Source of the DNA: SIG578 sp964508295
GTDB taxonomy: Bacteria; Bacillota; Clostridia; Oscillospirales; Ruminococcaceae
NCBI GenBank assembly: GCA_964508295.1
Contig: CAZDSQ010000033.1
Span: 1 to 20,942 of the forward strand
Length of the DNA: 20,942 nucleotides
Reading direction: 5' to 3'
Shown piece by piece: positions 6,792 to 14,980 of this stretch. Each line of letters starts with the position of its first letter. Position 1 is the stretch's first letter. The position numbers and the translations under genes are program-made. Below the pieces are notes generated by a model. That model did no database searches and was not told the origin of the DNA. It saw nothing but the letters and a program-made list of their open reading frames with translations.

Positions 6792-8537
6792 TTACTTTTT
6801 TAAAAATTTAAATCTAAGCGTTTTGCAATTTATATATGCCGTCATACTCTTATTTTTATATTTTCTGACGATGCATACCTCTCCATCGCCGATACACTCT
6901 ACATAAATATCTCCATACTTCAAGCAGTCGTTTTTATTTCTAAATGCGGCAAGCTTTTGGTAGAATTTTTTAAACTGAGAGCTTTCTGCCTTTTGCCAAT
7001 CGAAAAAGGTGCGGCAGAAGGGGTCCTCAAAGCCCTGCGTGCCTATCTCGTCGCCGTAATAGATGCAGGGCATTCCGGGCAGGACAAACTGCAAAAATGC
7101 GGCACATTTCAGTCTCGCTTCTGCGAGCTTTAGCTCATCACCCGAGAGCCTGAACACCGCCCGCTCCGCTTTGCTTTCGGGCGGCGTTACGCCGCTTAAA
7201 AGCGAGAGTATCCTTGGGGTGTCGTGGGTCGAGAGGCTGTTCATAAGACAAGACAAGACCTCTTTGGGATAGTTTTCGGCTATTGTCATAATGGTTCTTT
7301 CAAAGTTTGTTCCGTCATCGCGACCTGTTACAAAATCAATAATAGCATTTCGGAAAGGATAGTTCATAACGCTGTCAAGCTCGCCGTCGGTAAAGTACCT
7401 ACGGCGCTTTCCATAGCTTATCTTATTAGAGGCATCCTCCCAGACCTCGCCGATAAGAAGCGAGTCGGGCTTTATCCCCTTCATTCTCTCACGGAGCTCT
7501 TTTATAAACTCATCGGGAAGCTCGTCGGCAACGTCGAGCCGAAAACCGTCTGCCCCCGCATTCAGCCAATGAGCAATTACGCTGTCCTCGCCGCCGATTA
7601 TGAACTCACGATACTTGTCGTTCATTTCATTTGTGCAGGGCAGGGTTTTTATGCCCCACCAAGATGTGTAATCGTCGGGGTAGCTTTTAAAATCGAACCA
7701 CTCCCTATATAGCGAGTCGGGATTACTTACCGCATCCTTAAAATAGACGCTGTTGCTTCCCGTGTGGGAAAAAACACCGTCGAGAACTATTTTAATGCCA
7801 AGCTTATGCGCCTTTTTGCAGAGGCTTTTAAAGTCCTCCTCAGTTCCTAACATTTCGTCTATCTTTTTATAATCGGCGGTGTCGTACCTATGGTTTGAGT
7901 AGGCTTTAAAGATGGGGTTTAGGTAGATTACCGAAACACCGAGCCGCTTTAGGTAGCCGAGCTTTTTGGCAATGCCGTTTAGGTTTCCGCCGAAAAAGTC
8001 GCAGTTTAGCACCTCGCCTTTTTTATCGGGGCGAAAATCGGGCAATTCATCGGTAGTTTTATGCACCCAGTAAGGCTCTAATTTGCCCTCTAAATCGCAG
8101 GCTCCCTCTTTATAAAATCGGTCGGGGAAAATTTGGTACATAACCTTGCCCGCAAAGTCCTTGGGGGTGTGAAAATCCGCGGGCACGCAGGATAGCTGCC
8201 AAAAGTCGCCCGCGCACATATTGGTTTTATCGTAGTCCTCTTTATAGAGGGGGAACTCGCTTTCCTCGGTTACTATATAAAACCGATAGAAATACAGGCC
8301 TGCATCTTTAAGTGAGAAAGAGCCTGCCCACTTTTCGTGAGTCCCGAGCGGACAGTCGGTTTTATTAAGCAAAAAGGCGGCATAAAAGCCGCCGTTTTCA
8401 CCGAATAACTCAAGTTTTACCGAGCGAGTTTTACAGCTTAGCGGAATGTCTATTGAAATTTTACATTCCTCATTCTCTCTCAAAACCCCGAACGGAGTTT
8501 TGTAAGCGCTAAGCTTACTATCATATAAAATTCGCAT
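6792..8537 (-). CDS. GH13 alpha-glucan hydrolase (neopullulanase / cyclomaltodextrinase-like)
   Basis: This alpha-amylase family enzyme has 581 residues and no signal peptide, so it should act in the cytoplasm on glycogen or maltodextrins. An N-terminal beta-sandwich region (about 1-125) precedes the barrel. The four GH13 motifs are complete: DGVFSH (253-258), GFRLD with nucleophile Asp335, IGEVWED with acid/base Glu364, and THDTPR with Asp439. SNHRYDTADY (214-223) and the missing branching-enzyme signatures point to a neopullulanase, alpha-1,6-cleaving or maltogenic type rather than GlgB. The start is ATG 8537, which overlaps the glgP stop by one base (TAATG) with GGAAG upstream; a TTG at 8552 is an alternative. 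Its job is probably to remove limit dextrins left by GlgP, but cleavage specificity cannot be fixed from motifs. Confidence 0.88.
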   Translation of the reverse strand: MRILYDSKLSAYKTPFGVLRENEECKISIDIPLSCKTRSVKLELFGENGGFYAAFLLNKTDCPLGTHEKWAGSFSLKDAGLYFYRFYIVTEESEFPLYKEDYDKTNMCAGDFWQLSCVPADFHTPKDFAGKVMYQIFPDRFYKEGACDLEGKLEPYWVHKTTDELPDFRPDKKGEVLNCDFFGGNLNGIAKKLGYLKRLGVSVIYLNPIFKAYSNHRYDTADYKKIDEMLGTEEDFKSLCKKAHKLGIKIVLDGVFSHTGSNSVYFKDAVSNPDSLYREWFDFKSYPDDYTSWWGIKTLPCTNEMNDKYREFIIGGEDSVIAHWLNAGADGFRLDVADELPDEFIKELRERMKGIKPDSLLIGEVWEDASNKISYGKRRRYFTDGELDSVMNYPFRNAIIDFVTGRDDGTNFERTIMTIAENYPKEVLSCLMNSLSTHDTPRILSLLSGVTPPESKAERAVFRLSGDELKLAEARLKCAAFLQFVLPGMPCIYYGDEIGTQGFEDPFCRTFFDWQKAESSQFKKFYQKLAAFRNKNDCLKYGDIYVECIGDGEVCIVRKYKNKSMTAYINCKTLRFKFLKK

Positions 8538-10945
8538 TATTTTAACTTCCAAATCTTTTCTGCATATTCTTTTACTGCGCGGTCTGCCGAGAAAATTCCC
8601 GCTCCCGCAATGTTTGCAAGCGACATCTGCATAAACTTCTCGCGGTCAAGATAGGTTTTTGAAACGTCTCTCTGAGCCCTTGCATAGTCGGCAAAGTCGG
8701 CAATGGTCATATACTGATCGGCACAGCCGTAACGGTTAGTTAAGAGTGAAGCGGCAATATTATCAAAGCGCTTGCCGAGCACGCCCGAGGTAAGCATCGA
8801 AACAACTTCTCTAAGCTCGGCATCGGCATTTAAGAAGTCGGCAGGGTTGTAGCCGCGGCTCCAGAGGGCGTTTACCTCGTCAACGTTCATTCCAAAGAGG
8901 AATATGTTGTCGCGCCCTACCTGCTCAAATATCTCAACGTTAGCACCGTCGAGGGTGCCGAGGGTTACTGCGCCGTTGATCATAAGCTTCATATTACCTG
9001 TTCCCGAAGCCTCTTTACCTGCGATAGAAATCTGCTCGGAAATTTCGGCGGCGGGGATAATATGCTCGGCCAGCGATACCTTATAGTCCTCCATAAAGAC
9101 GACCTTTATCTTATCTCTTACCTGCGGGTCGGCATTGATAAAGTCAGAAACCGCAGAGATGAGGCTGATTATCTGTTTTGCAAGATCGTAACCCGCAGAG
9201 GCCTTTGCTCCGAAGATAAAGGTTCTGGGAACAAAATCCTCGTTAGGATGGCTCTTTATGCGGTTGTACATATAGAGAATCTGCAAAACGTTTAAGAGCT
9301 GGCGCTTATATTCGTGCAGGCGCTTTATCTGAACGTCGAAAAGCGACGAGGGGTCAACGTTTATGCCGTTGCGCTTTGCAATCTGTGCGGCAAGGTTGAC
9401 CTTGTTCTGATGCTTGATCTCATAAAGGCGCTCTAACACGCGCTTATCGTCCTTAAACTTGTTAAGGTTCTGTAGTTCCTCGGCATCCTTCATAAACTTA
9501 TCGCCGATAAGCTCAGATATAAAGCCGGTAAGTTTAGGGTTTGCCTGACAGAGCCAGCGGCGGTAGGCGATGCCGTTTGTAACGTTTATAAAGCGGTCGT
9601 TATCAAGGTTATAGTAATCGTGGAAAATGCTGTCCTTAAGAATCTCGGTGTGGAGCTTGGAAACACCGTTTACTGTGTGGCAGGCGGCAAGGCAGAGGTT
9701 TGCCATTCTTACCTCGCCGTTTGCAACGACGGCCATATAGTTAATCTTGCCGTGGTCGCCTGCATAAACCGCGTTAAGCTGCTCTAAAAGGCGGCGGTTT
9801 ATCTCAAGCACGATGGTGTAGATACGGGGAAGCTGCTCGTTAAAAAGCTCTTCGCTCCAGCGCTCGAGCGCCTCACTCATAACGGTGTGGTTGGTGTAGG
9901 AAAGGGTCTTGCAGGTTATCTCCCAAGCCTTGTCCCAGCCGTAGCCGTGCTCATCCATTAAAATTCGCATAAGCTCGGGAACACAGAGGGCGGGGTGTGT
10001 GTCGTTAATATGGATAGCAACCTTGTCTGAAAGGTTTTCAAGGGTGCCGTACTTCTTTAAGTGCGCCGCTAAAATGCTCTGAAGCGATGCAGAAACCAAG
10101 AGATACTGCTGGCGCAGTCTTAGGCGTTTGCCCTCGATGTGATTATCTGCGGGGTAAAGCACCTTGGAGATGACCTCGGCCATGGTGTTCTGCTCGAGCG
10201 AGCGGACATAGTCGCCTCTTGAAAATGCCGTCATATCAAATCCGGGAATCTGCGCGCGCCAGAGGATAAGCTTGTTTACGGCCTTACTGTCGTAACCCGA
10301 AATGTAAAGGTCATAGGGAACGGCGAGCACGCTCTGATAGCCCGTCTGAGCAGTTTTAAACTGTCCGTTATCAAACCACTCGTCCACCTTGCCGCCGAAT
10401 TTTACCTCATAGCTTTCGTCCTGTCTCGGCTGGAGCCAAACCTCGCCGCGCTCAAGCCAGTTGTCAGGGAACTCCATCTGCCAGCCGTCGATAATTTTCT
10501 GCTTGAAGATGCCGAACTCGTAGCGGATAGAAAAGCCTGTGGCGGCATACTCAAGTCCCGTAAGGCAGTCCATATAGCAGGAAGCAAGTCGACCGAGACC
10601 GCCGTTTCCGAGGCCGGCGTCGGGGTCAAGCTCATAGAGCTTTTCGATATCAAAGCCCTGCTCCTTTAAAACGCTTTTAAAGGTTTTTTCAACGCCGAGG
10701 TTGAAAAGGTTGTTTCTAAGTGATGTGCCGACAAGAAACTCCATCGACATATAATAAACCTGCTTGCGCTCTTTTTCCTGAAAAGAATCCTGAAACTCCT
10801 TGCGCTTTTTTGCGAGCATTTCGCGAAGCACGGTGCAAACGGCTTTGTATGCCTGCTTCTCGGTTGTTTCAGACAGATTGCAGGAAAACAATCTGACGCA
10901 GGTTTCGTTAAGTTTTACAGTAAGATCGCTTTTTTTGATTTGCAT
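8537..10945 (-). CDS. glgP: Glycogen/maltodextrin phosphorylase
   Basis: The enzyme releases glucose 1-phosphate from the non-reducing ends of alpha-1,4-glucans using inorganic phosphate and pyridoxal phosphate. It has 802 residues, normal for the GT35 family. GLGNGGLGRLAS (111-122) is the conserved N-terminal phosphorylase motif, IHINDTHPAL (311-320) lies mid-protein, RLHEYKRQLLN (542-552) follows, and EASGTGNMK (645-653) ends in the lysine that binds the cofactor. It lies 16 nt downstream of glgA; ATG 10945 has AAGGAG six bases upstream. Its stop codon overlaps the GH13 start, indicating translational coupling of the two degradative enzymes. GlgP and maltodextrin phosphorylase (MalP) cannot be told apart by motif; the glg operon favours the glycogen role. 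Confidence 0.96.
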   Translation of the reverse strand: MQIKKSDLTVKLNETCVRLFSCNLSETTEKQAYKAVCTVLREMLAKKRKEFQDSFQEKERKQVYYMSMEFLVGTSLRNNLFNLGVEKTFKSVLKEQGFDIEKLYELDPDAGLGNGGLGRLASCYMDCLTGLEYAATGFSIRYEFGIFKQKIIDGWQMEFPDNWLERGEVWLQPRQDESYEVKFGGKVDEWFDNGQFKTAQTGYQSVLAVPYDLYISGYDSKAVNKLILWRAQIPGFDMTAFSRGDYVRSLEQNTMAEVISKVLYPADNHIEGKRLRLRQQYLLVSASLQSILAAHLKKYGTLENLSDKVAIHINDTHPALCVPELMRILMDEHGYGWDKAWEITCKTLSYTNHTVMSEALERWSEELFNEQLPRIYTIVLEINRRLLEQLNAVYAGDHGKINYMAVVANGEVRMANLCLAACHTVNGVSKLHTEILKDSIFHDYYNLDNDRFINVTNGIAYRRWLCQANPKLTGFISELIGDKFMKDAEELQNLNKFKDDKRVLERLYEIKHQNKVNLAAQIAKRNGINVDPSSLFDVQIKRLHEYKRQLLNVLQILYMYNRIKSHPNEDFVPRTFIFGAKASAGYDLAKQIISLISAVSDFINADPQVRDKIKVVFMEDYKVSLAEHIIPAAEISEQISIAGKEASGTGNMKLMINGAVTLGTLDGANVEIFEQVGRDNIFLFGMNVDEVNALWSRGYNPADFLNADAELREVVSMLTSGVLGKRFDNIAASLLTNRYGCADQYMTIADFADYARAQRDVSKTYLDREKFMQMSLANIAGAGIFSADRAVKEYAEKIWKLK

Positions 10946-10961
10946 AGAGAACTCCTTTTAT

Positions 10962-12404
10962 TTAAGCCTTATTGGACAAAAGCTCTTTATAGAGCTTAGT
11001 GTATTCCTTTGCGCTTTGATTCCACGAACTGTCGCGGTTCATAGCGTTTTTAACTATTGTTTCCCAGGCATTTTTATCGCCGCCGTAAACTTCAAGGGCG
11101 CGCCTTAAAGCTCCAAGCATATCATCGCAATTAAAGCTCTGGAAGGTAAAGCCGACTCCCTCGCCGCTCTCGGTGTTATAGGGGGCAACGGTGTCCTTTA
11201 AACCGCCCGTTGCGTTAACTACGGGAATTGTGCCGTAGCGCATCGCGATGAGCTGGGAAAGGCCGCAGGGCTCGCTCTTTGAGGGCATAAGATAAATATC
11301 GCTTGCCGCATAGACCTGCGAGGCAAACTTTGAGTCGAAGCAGAGGTTTAATGAGAACTTATCGGGATTGCGCTCTGCTACGGCGCGCAGACGGTTTTCG
11401 TAAACGCTGTCGCCCGTTCCGATGATAACAAGCTGAATATCCCAGCGCATCAGCTCGTCGATAACGGCGCAGACAAGGTCAAGGCCCTTATGAGAAACGA
11501 GCCTTGTTACCATTCCGATAACGGCAACATCGTCGCGTTCGGGAAGGCCGAGCTTTTTCTGAAGCGCAAGCTTGTTTTCGCTCTTGCCCTTTTTAAAGCT
11601 CTGCACATTGTAATTTGCAAAAAGAGCTTTATCTAAAGCGGGGTTATTAGTTTCTGTATTTATGCCGTTGACTATTCCCGAGAGCTTAAATTCGTGCTCG
11701 GATATGACATCGGAAAGCCCATGTGCAAAATAGGGGTATTTAATCTCCTCGGCATAGGTCCTTGAAACTGTTGTGAGAGCGTTGCAACTTAAAACTGCGC
11801 CTTTCATAAAGTTTACACAACCGTCAAAAAGCATTGTGTTGGTATATTCCTCGGGAAGACCCAAGGTGTCGCAGATAAAATAGGGGTCCGCCTTGCCCTG
11901 ATATTCGATGTTATGTATAGTGAAAACTGTTTTAACATCACCCAGCGCCTCGTAATAAAAGGCGTTTAGGAAATTTGGGATAAGGGAGGTCTGCCAATCG
12001 TTACAATGGATAACGTCGGGGCGGAGACCCAGCTCCACAAGGCTCTCTAAGATCGCCTTTGAGAAATAGGCAAAGCGCTCGCCGTCGTCCCCGTCGCCAT
12101 AGACACTATCCCTGCCGAAGTAATACTCGTTGTCTATAAAATAGACCTTAAGTTTTCTTTTAAGGCTTTTTAGCTTAAAAACTCCAACGTGCTGAGCGCG
12201 CCAAGCGAGATTTACCGCAAAGCTTTTGATAAACTCGGTTTTGATATTGGGGTTTTCCTTGATTTTTTTATAGTAGGGCAGGAAAACATATACCTCGTTT
12301 CCCTTTTGTTCGCTTAGTGCCTGCGGCAACGCCTCGGCAACGTCGCCGAGACCGCCCGTTTTTAAAAACGGAGCCGCCTCCGAAGCCGCGAAAACTATTT
12401 TCAT
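10962..12404 (-). CDS. glgA: Glycogen synthase (ADP-glucose type)
   Basis: GlgA transfers glucose from ADP-glucose to the non-reducing end of a growing alpha-1,4-glucan. This is a GT5 enzyme of 480 residues, the usual length. KTGGLGD (15-21) is the donor-binding loop near the N-terminus. HCNDWQT (133-139) and FTIHNIEYQG (161-170) are conserved in the first Rossmann domain. In the second, VTRLVSHKG (299-307) supplies Arg301 and Lys306, and SEPCGLSQ (377-384) carries the catalytic-region Glu378. Its ATG overlaps the glgD stop by four bases (ATGA), so the two are translationally coupled. It lies between the ADP-glucose-forming genes and glgP. Confidence 0.97.
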   Translation of the reverse strand: MKIVFAASEAAPFLKTGGLGDVAEALPQALSEQKGNEVYVFLPYYKKIKENPNIKTEFIKSFAVNLAWRAQHVGVFKLKSLKRKLKVYFIDNEYYFGRDSVYGDGDDGERFAYFSKAILESLVELGLRPDVIHCNDWQTSLIPNFLNAFYYEALGDVKTVFTIHNIEYQGKADPYFICDTLGLPEEYTNTMLFDGCVNFMKGAVLSCNALTTVSRTYAEEIKYPYFAHGLSDVISEHEFKLSGIVNGINTETNNPALDKALFANYNVQSFKKGKSENKLALQKKLGLPERDDVAVIGMVTRLVSHKGLDLVCAVIDELMRWDIQLVIIGTGDSVYENRLRAVAERNPDKFSLNLCFDSKFASQVYAASDIYLMPSKSEPCGLSQLIAMRYGTIPVVNATGGLKDTVAPYNTESGEGVGFTFQSFNCDDMLGALRRALEVYGGDKNAWETIVKNAMNRDSSWNQSAKEYTKLYKELLSNKA

Positions 12405-13513
12405 ACGGTTTCTCCTTTTCTGACAATAACGGGATGCTCGGGCGTTCCCTTTAAAACTGCGCCCTCGCTGACGGTTACGTTTTTATCCAGAATTACACAT
12501 TCGAGCTTGGCATCCCTGCCGATCTTTGTGCCCTGCATAACGATACTTCCCTTTACCTCAGCGCCTTTTTCTACTCTGACACCGCGGAAAAGGATACTGT
12601 TTTCTATTTTTCCGTAAACCGAGCAGCCGTCGGCAAGCAGGCAGTCGCAAACCTCGCTACCCTCTCCGTAATAGGTGGGAATTTCGTCGCGAACCTTGGT
12701 GTAAATGGGGTTATCCTTAAGGAACAGACCTTTACGCACCTTGCTTTCCAAAAGAGCCATATTATTTTTATAGTAGCTCTTGATATCCTCGTTTCTTAAA
12801 ACAACGCCGTCAAACTTATAAATGCCAAGGCAGAGCTTTTTCTCGTTAAAGCCACGCTGGATAAAATCACGCTCTAAGTGAACGTAGCCCTTAGCGTAGC
12901 ACTCTTTTATAGCGGCAACCAACATTTTTCTGCTGAAAATGAACATTCCCATACCGACATACAAGCCTTTTTCAGCAGGCGAGTCGATAAGCAGACCTGT
13001 AACTCTGTTTTTGGTGTTAGCCGATATTGCAAGGGGATGCTTTTTGCCGTCAGCCTTTTCCTTGTTTGAGATAATTGTGATGTCAGCGCCCGATTTGATG
13101 TGGCTTTCAATGGCATCGCGCAGGTTTATGTTGCAGAGAACGGTAGAGTCCGAAACAACAACGTAGTCGTAATTGGGGTTATCAATAAAGGCAACTGCCG
13201 AGTAAAGAGCCTCGAGCTTGCCCTTATAAATGCCTGTATTTCCGCTTACAAAGGGCGGCAGGATAACAAGCCCCTCGTTTTTGCGATTAAGGTCCCACTC
13301 GGTGCAGGAGCCGAGATGGTCCATAAGCGAGCGGTAGTTATACTTTGTGATAACACCGATATTATAGATGCCAGAATTAGACATATTTGAAAGAACAAAG
13401 TCGATCTGTCTGTATCTGCCACCGAAAGGAAGCGATGCAACAGTTCTGTGATTTGTAAGCTCACCCAGCGAGCTGTCATAAATGTTTGAGAAAACAACAC
13501 CCATTGCCTTCAT
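12401..13513 (-). CDS. glgD: GlgD, non-catalytic-type subunit of glucose-1-phosphate adenylyltransferase
   Basis: GlgD is a paralogue of GlgC that joins it in a hetero-oligomeric ADP-glucose pyrophosphorylase in Firmicutes. The 370-residue protein keeps the fold: FGGRYRQIDFVLSNM (30-44) matches the sugar-nucleotide transferase core, and hexapeptide-type repeats (IENSILFRGVRVEKGAEVKG) near the C-terminus indicate a left-handed beta-helix. At the N-terminus, where GlgC has the nucleotide loop GGQGSRL, this protein reads VVFSNIYDSSLGELT, so the glycine-rich loop is missing. That supports a regulatory or structural subunit rather than an active enzyme. ATG 13513 is preceded by GGAAG at 8 nt. It follows glgC by 19 nt and overlaps glgA by four bases. 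Confidence 0.95.
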   Translation of the reverse strand: MKAMGVVFSNIYDSSLGELTNHRTVASLPFGGRYRQIDFVLSNMSNSGIYNIGVITKYNYRSLMDHLGSCTEWDLNRKNEGLVILPPFVSGNTGIYKGKLEALYSAVAFIDNPNYDYVVVSDSTVLCNINLRDAIESHIKSGADITIISNKEKADGKKHPLAISANTKNRVTGLLIDSPAEKGLYVGMGMFIFSRKMLVAAIKECYAKGYVHLERDFIQRGFNEKKLCLGIYKFDGVVLRNEDIKSYYKNNMALLESKVRKGLFLKDNPIYTKVRDEIPTYYGEGSEVCDCLLADGCSVYGKIENSILFRGVRVEKGAEVKGSIVMQGTKIGRDAKLECVILDKNVTVSEGAVLKGTPEHPVIVRKGETV

Positions 13514-13532
13514 AGCGAATTCTTCCTTTCAA

Positions 13533-14723
13533 TTAAAATGTTTCTTTAGGTAAGATTATCTTATTCTGGGGAACCTCGCGCTCTTTACCGACGACCGCTA
13601 TGCCCCACTTGTTTTTCTCGTAAAACTCGGGGTTATCGCCGATCTTGGCGTTGGCGTGAACGACGGTGTCCTCACCGATGATTGCATATTTTATAACCGA
13701 GCTTTTCTCGATAATAGTGTTAGGCATAATGAAGCTATCGTAAATTTCGGCGCCTCTTTCAATTACACAGCCGGTTGAAATGATCGAGTTGTGGACCTTG
13801 CCGTAAACTAAGCTTCCCTCGGCGATATATGAATTTACAACATCAGCGCTCTTTGAAACAAAGCTTGAGGGGTTTGCATAGTTTCTCGCGTAAATTCTGT
13901 TTTCCTTTTCGCGCATATCAAGCTCGGGATTTTCTCCCAGGATATCCATATTGGACTGCCAGAGGCTATCAATGGTTCCGACATCCTTCCAGTAGCCATT
14001 AAAGGAATATGCGAAAAGGTTATATCCGTCATCGATAAGGCGGGGGATGATATTTTTACCAAAGTCGTTACTTGAAGTGGGGTCCTCATTATCGGAAATG
14101 AGGTACTCCTTTAAAACTTCCCAGCGGAAGATATAAATTCCCATTGAGGCCTTGGTACTCTTAGGATTTTTGGGCTTCTCCTCAAACTCGAAAATTCTAC
14201 CCTCGTCATCGGTGTTCATAATGCCGAAACGGGAAGCCTCCTCAAGAGAAACATCGAGCACCGCAATAGTACAGTCGGCCTTTCTTTTATTATGCTCGCG
14301 CATCATCTTGGAGTAATCCATTTTATAAATATGGTCGCCCGAAAGAATAAGAACATTCTTGGGGTTATATCTATCAATAAACGAAATGTTCTGGAAGATG
14401 GCGTTAGCAGTTCCTTTATACCACTCAGAGCTGGCGCTCTTTGAATAAGGCGAGAGAACGTGAATACCGCCGTTTGTGCTGTTAAGGCCCCAGGGCATAC
14501 CGTTGCCGATATACTCATTAAGCTGCAGGGGCTGATACTGGGTTAAAATTCCAACGGTATCAATTCCCGAGTTGACGCAGTTTGAGAGAGGGAAATCGAT
14601 AAGACGATACTTACCGCCAAAGGGAACGGCGGGCTTAGCAGTATCCTCAGTCAAGACCATAAGTCTGCTTCCCTGACCTCCTGCCAGAATCATTGCGACA
14701 CAGTCCTTTTTGCGAAAATACAT
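13533..14723 (-). CDS. glgC: Glucose-1-phosphate adenylyltransferase, catalytic subunit
   Basis: GlgC makes ADP-glucose from ATP and glucose 1-phosphate, the committed step of bacterial glycogen synthesis. It has 396 residues. AGGQGSRL (14-21) is the nucleotide-binding loop, KPAVPFGGKYRLIDFPLSNC (30-49) is the family signature, SGDHIYKMDY carries the metal-binding aspartate, and FEEKPKNPKS and GYWKDVGT are sugar-phosphate site motifs. The last hundred residues are hexapeptide repeats of a left-handed beta-helix. ATG 14723 has AGGAGG at 8 nt. It is the first gene of the operon, with a promoter about 100 nt upstream and a leader of about 90 nt. Regulation by allosteric effectors is known for the family but cannot be read here. 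Confidence 0.97.
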   Translation of the reverse strand: MYFRKKDCVAMILAGGQGSRLMVLTEDTAKPAVPFGGKYRLIDFPLSNCVNSGIDTVGILTQYQPLQLNEYIGNGMPWGLNSTNGGIHVLSPYSKSASSEWYKGTANAIFQNISFIDRYNPKNVLILSGDHIYKMDYSKMMREHNKRKADCTIAVLDVSLEEASRFGIMNTDDEGRIFEFEEKPKNPKSTKASMGIYIFRWEVLKEYLISDNEDPTSSNDFGKNIIPRLIDDGYNLFAYSFNGYWKDVGTIDSLWQSNMDILGENPELDMREKENRIYARNYANPSSFVSKSADVVNSYIAEGSLVYGKVHNSIISTGCVIERGAEIYDSFIMPNTIIEKSSVIKYAIIGEDTVVHANAKIGDNPEFYEKNKWGIAVVGKEREVPQNKIILPKETF

Positions 14724-14760
14724 TTACAAGGCCTCCTAAAGTTTTTTAAGACGTGCTGGG

Positions 14761-14781
14761 GCGCAGGCACCCTACCCGCGC
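14761..14781 (-). promoter_or_regulatory. Hairpin in the glgC leader
   Basis: In the transcript GCGCGGG pairs with CCTGCGC over 7 bp (one G·U) around a 7-nt loop. It lies about 40 nt before the glgC ATG in a leader of about 90 nt. There is no U-run directly after it, so it is not an ordinary terminator. It matches no riboswitch that I recognise. Confidence 0.35.
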
Positions 14782-14820
14782 AGAGAAAAGAGATTCGCTA
14801 AAAAAATTCTATGTAATTAT

Positions 14821-14849
14821 ATTATACAATAGTTTTTCCGCGTTTTCCA
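14821..14849 (-). promoter_or_regulatory. Candidate promoter of the glycogen operon
   Basis: On the minus strand the -10 is a consensus TATAAT (14821-14826), the spacer is 17 nt, and the -35 is TGGAAA (14844-14849), four of six matches to TTGACA. The start would fall near 14814. The -35 lies inside a 10-bp tandem repeat (14841-14860), which suggests a bound regulator. Confidence 0.55.
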
Positions 14850-14860
14850 TAGTTTTCCAT
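14841..14860. repeat. Two tandem 10-bp repeats over the glgC -35 region
   Basis: The plus-strand sequence holds two adjacent copies of a 10-mer, CGTTTTCCAT (14841-14850) and AGTTTTCCAT (14851-14860), identical at nine of ten positions. The 10-bp spacing is one helical turn, as expected for side-by-side protein binding. No regulator is identified. Confidence 0.6.
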
Positions 14861-14944
14861 CGAAATTCTGTATAATTTTCACAGTTTTTTTAATATTCCT
14901 ATTATTTTATGAAAAGATGGGTTTATTTAGTCCTCAAAAATGCA

Positions 14945-14977
14945 AAAAGGCTTTGACAAGTTATGTCAAAGCCTTTT
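14945..14977 (-). terminator. Terminator of the rnf-HAD operon
   Basis: AAAAGGCTTTGACA (14945-14958) and TGTCAAAGCCTTTT (14964-14977) form a perfect 14-bp stem around a 5-nt loop. It lies four bases beyond the HAD stop codon. In the minus-strand transcript the stem ends in a U-run (UUUUU, then GCAUUUUU). It separates the rnf block from the glycogen operon. Confidence 0.92.
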
Positions 14978-14980
14978 GTG

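Noticed and set aside
7224..7712. A 162-codon + strand frame inside the GH13 gene
   Set aside because: It is antisense to the catalytic barrel with all GH13 motifs and has no independent support.
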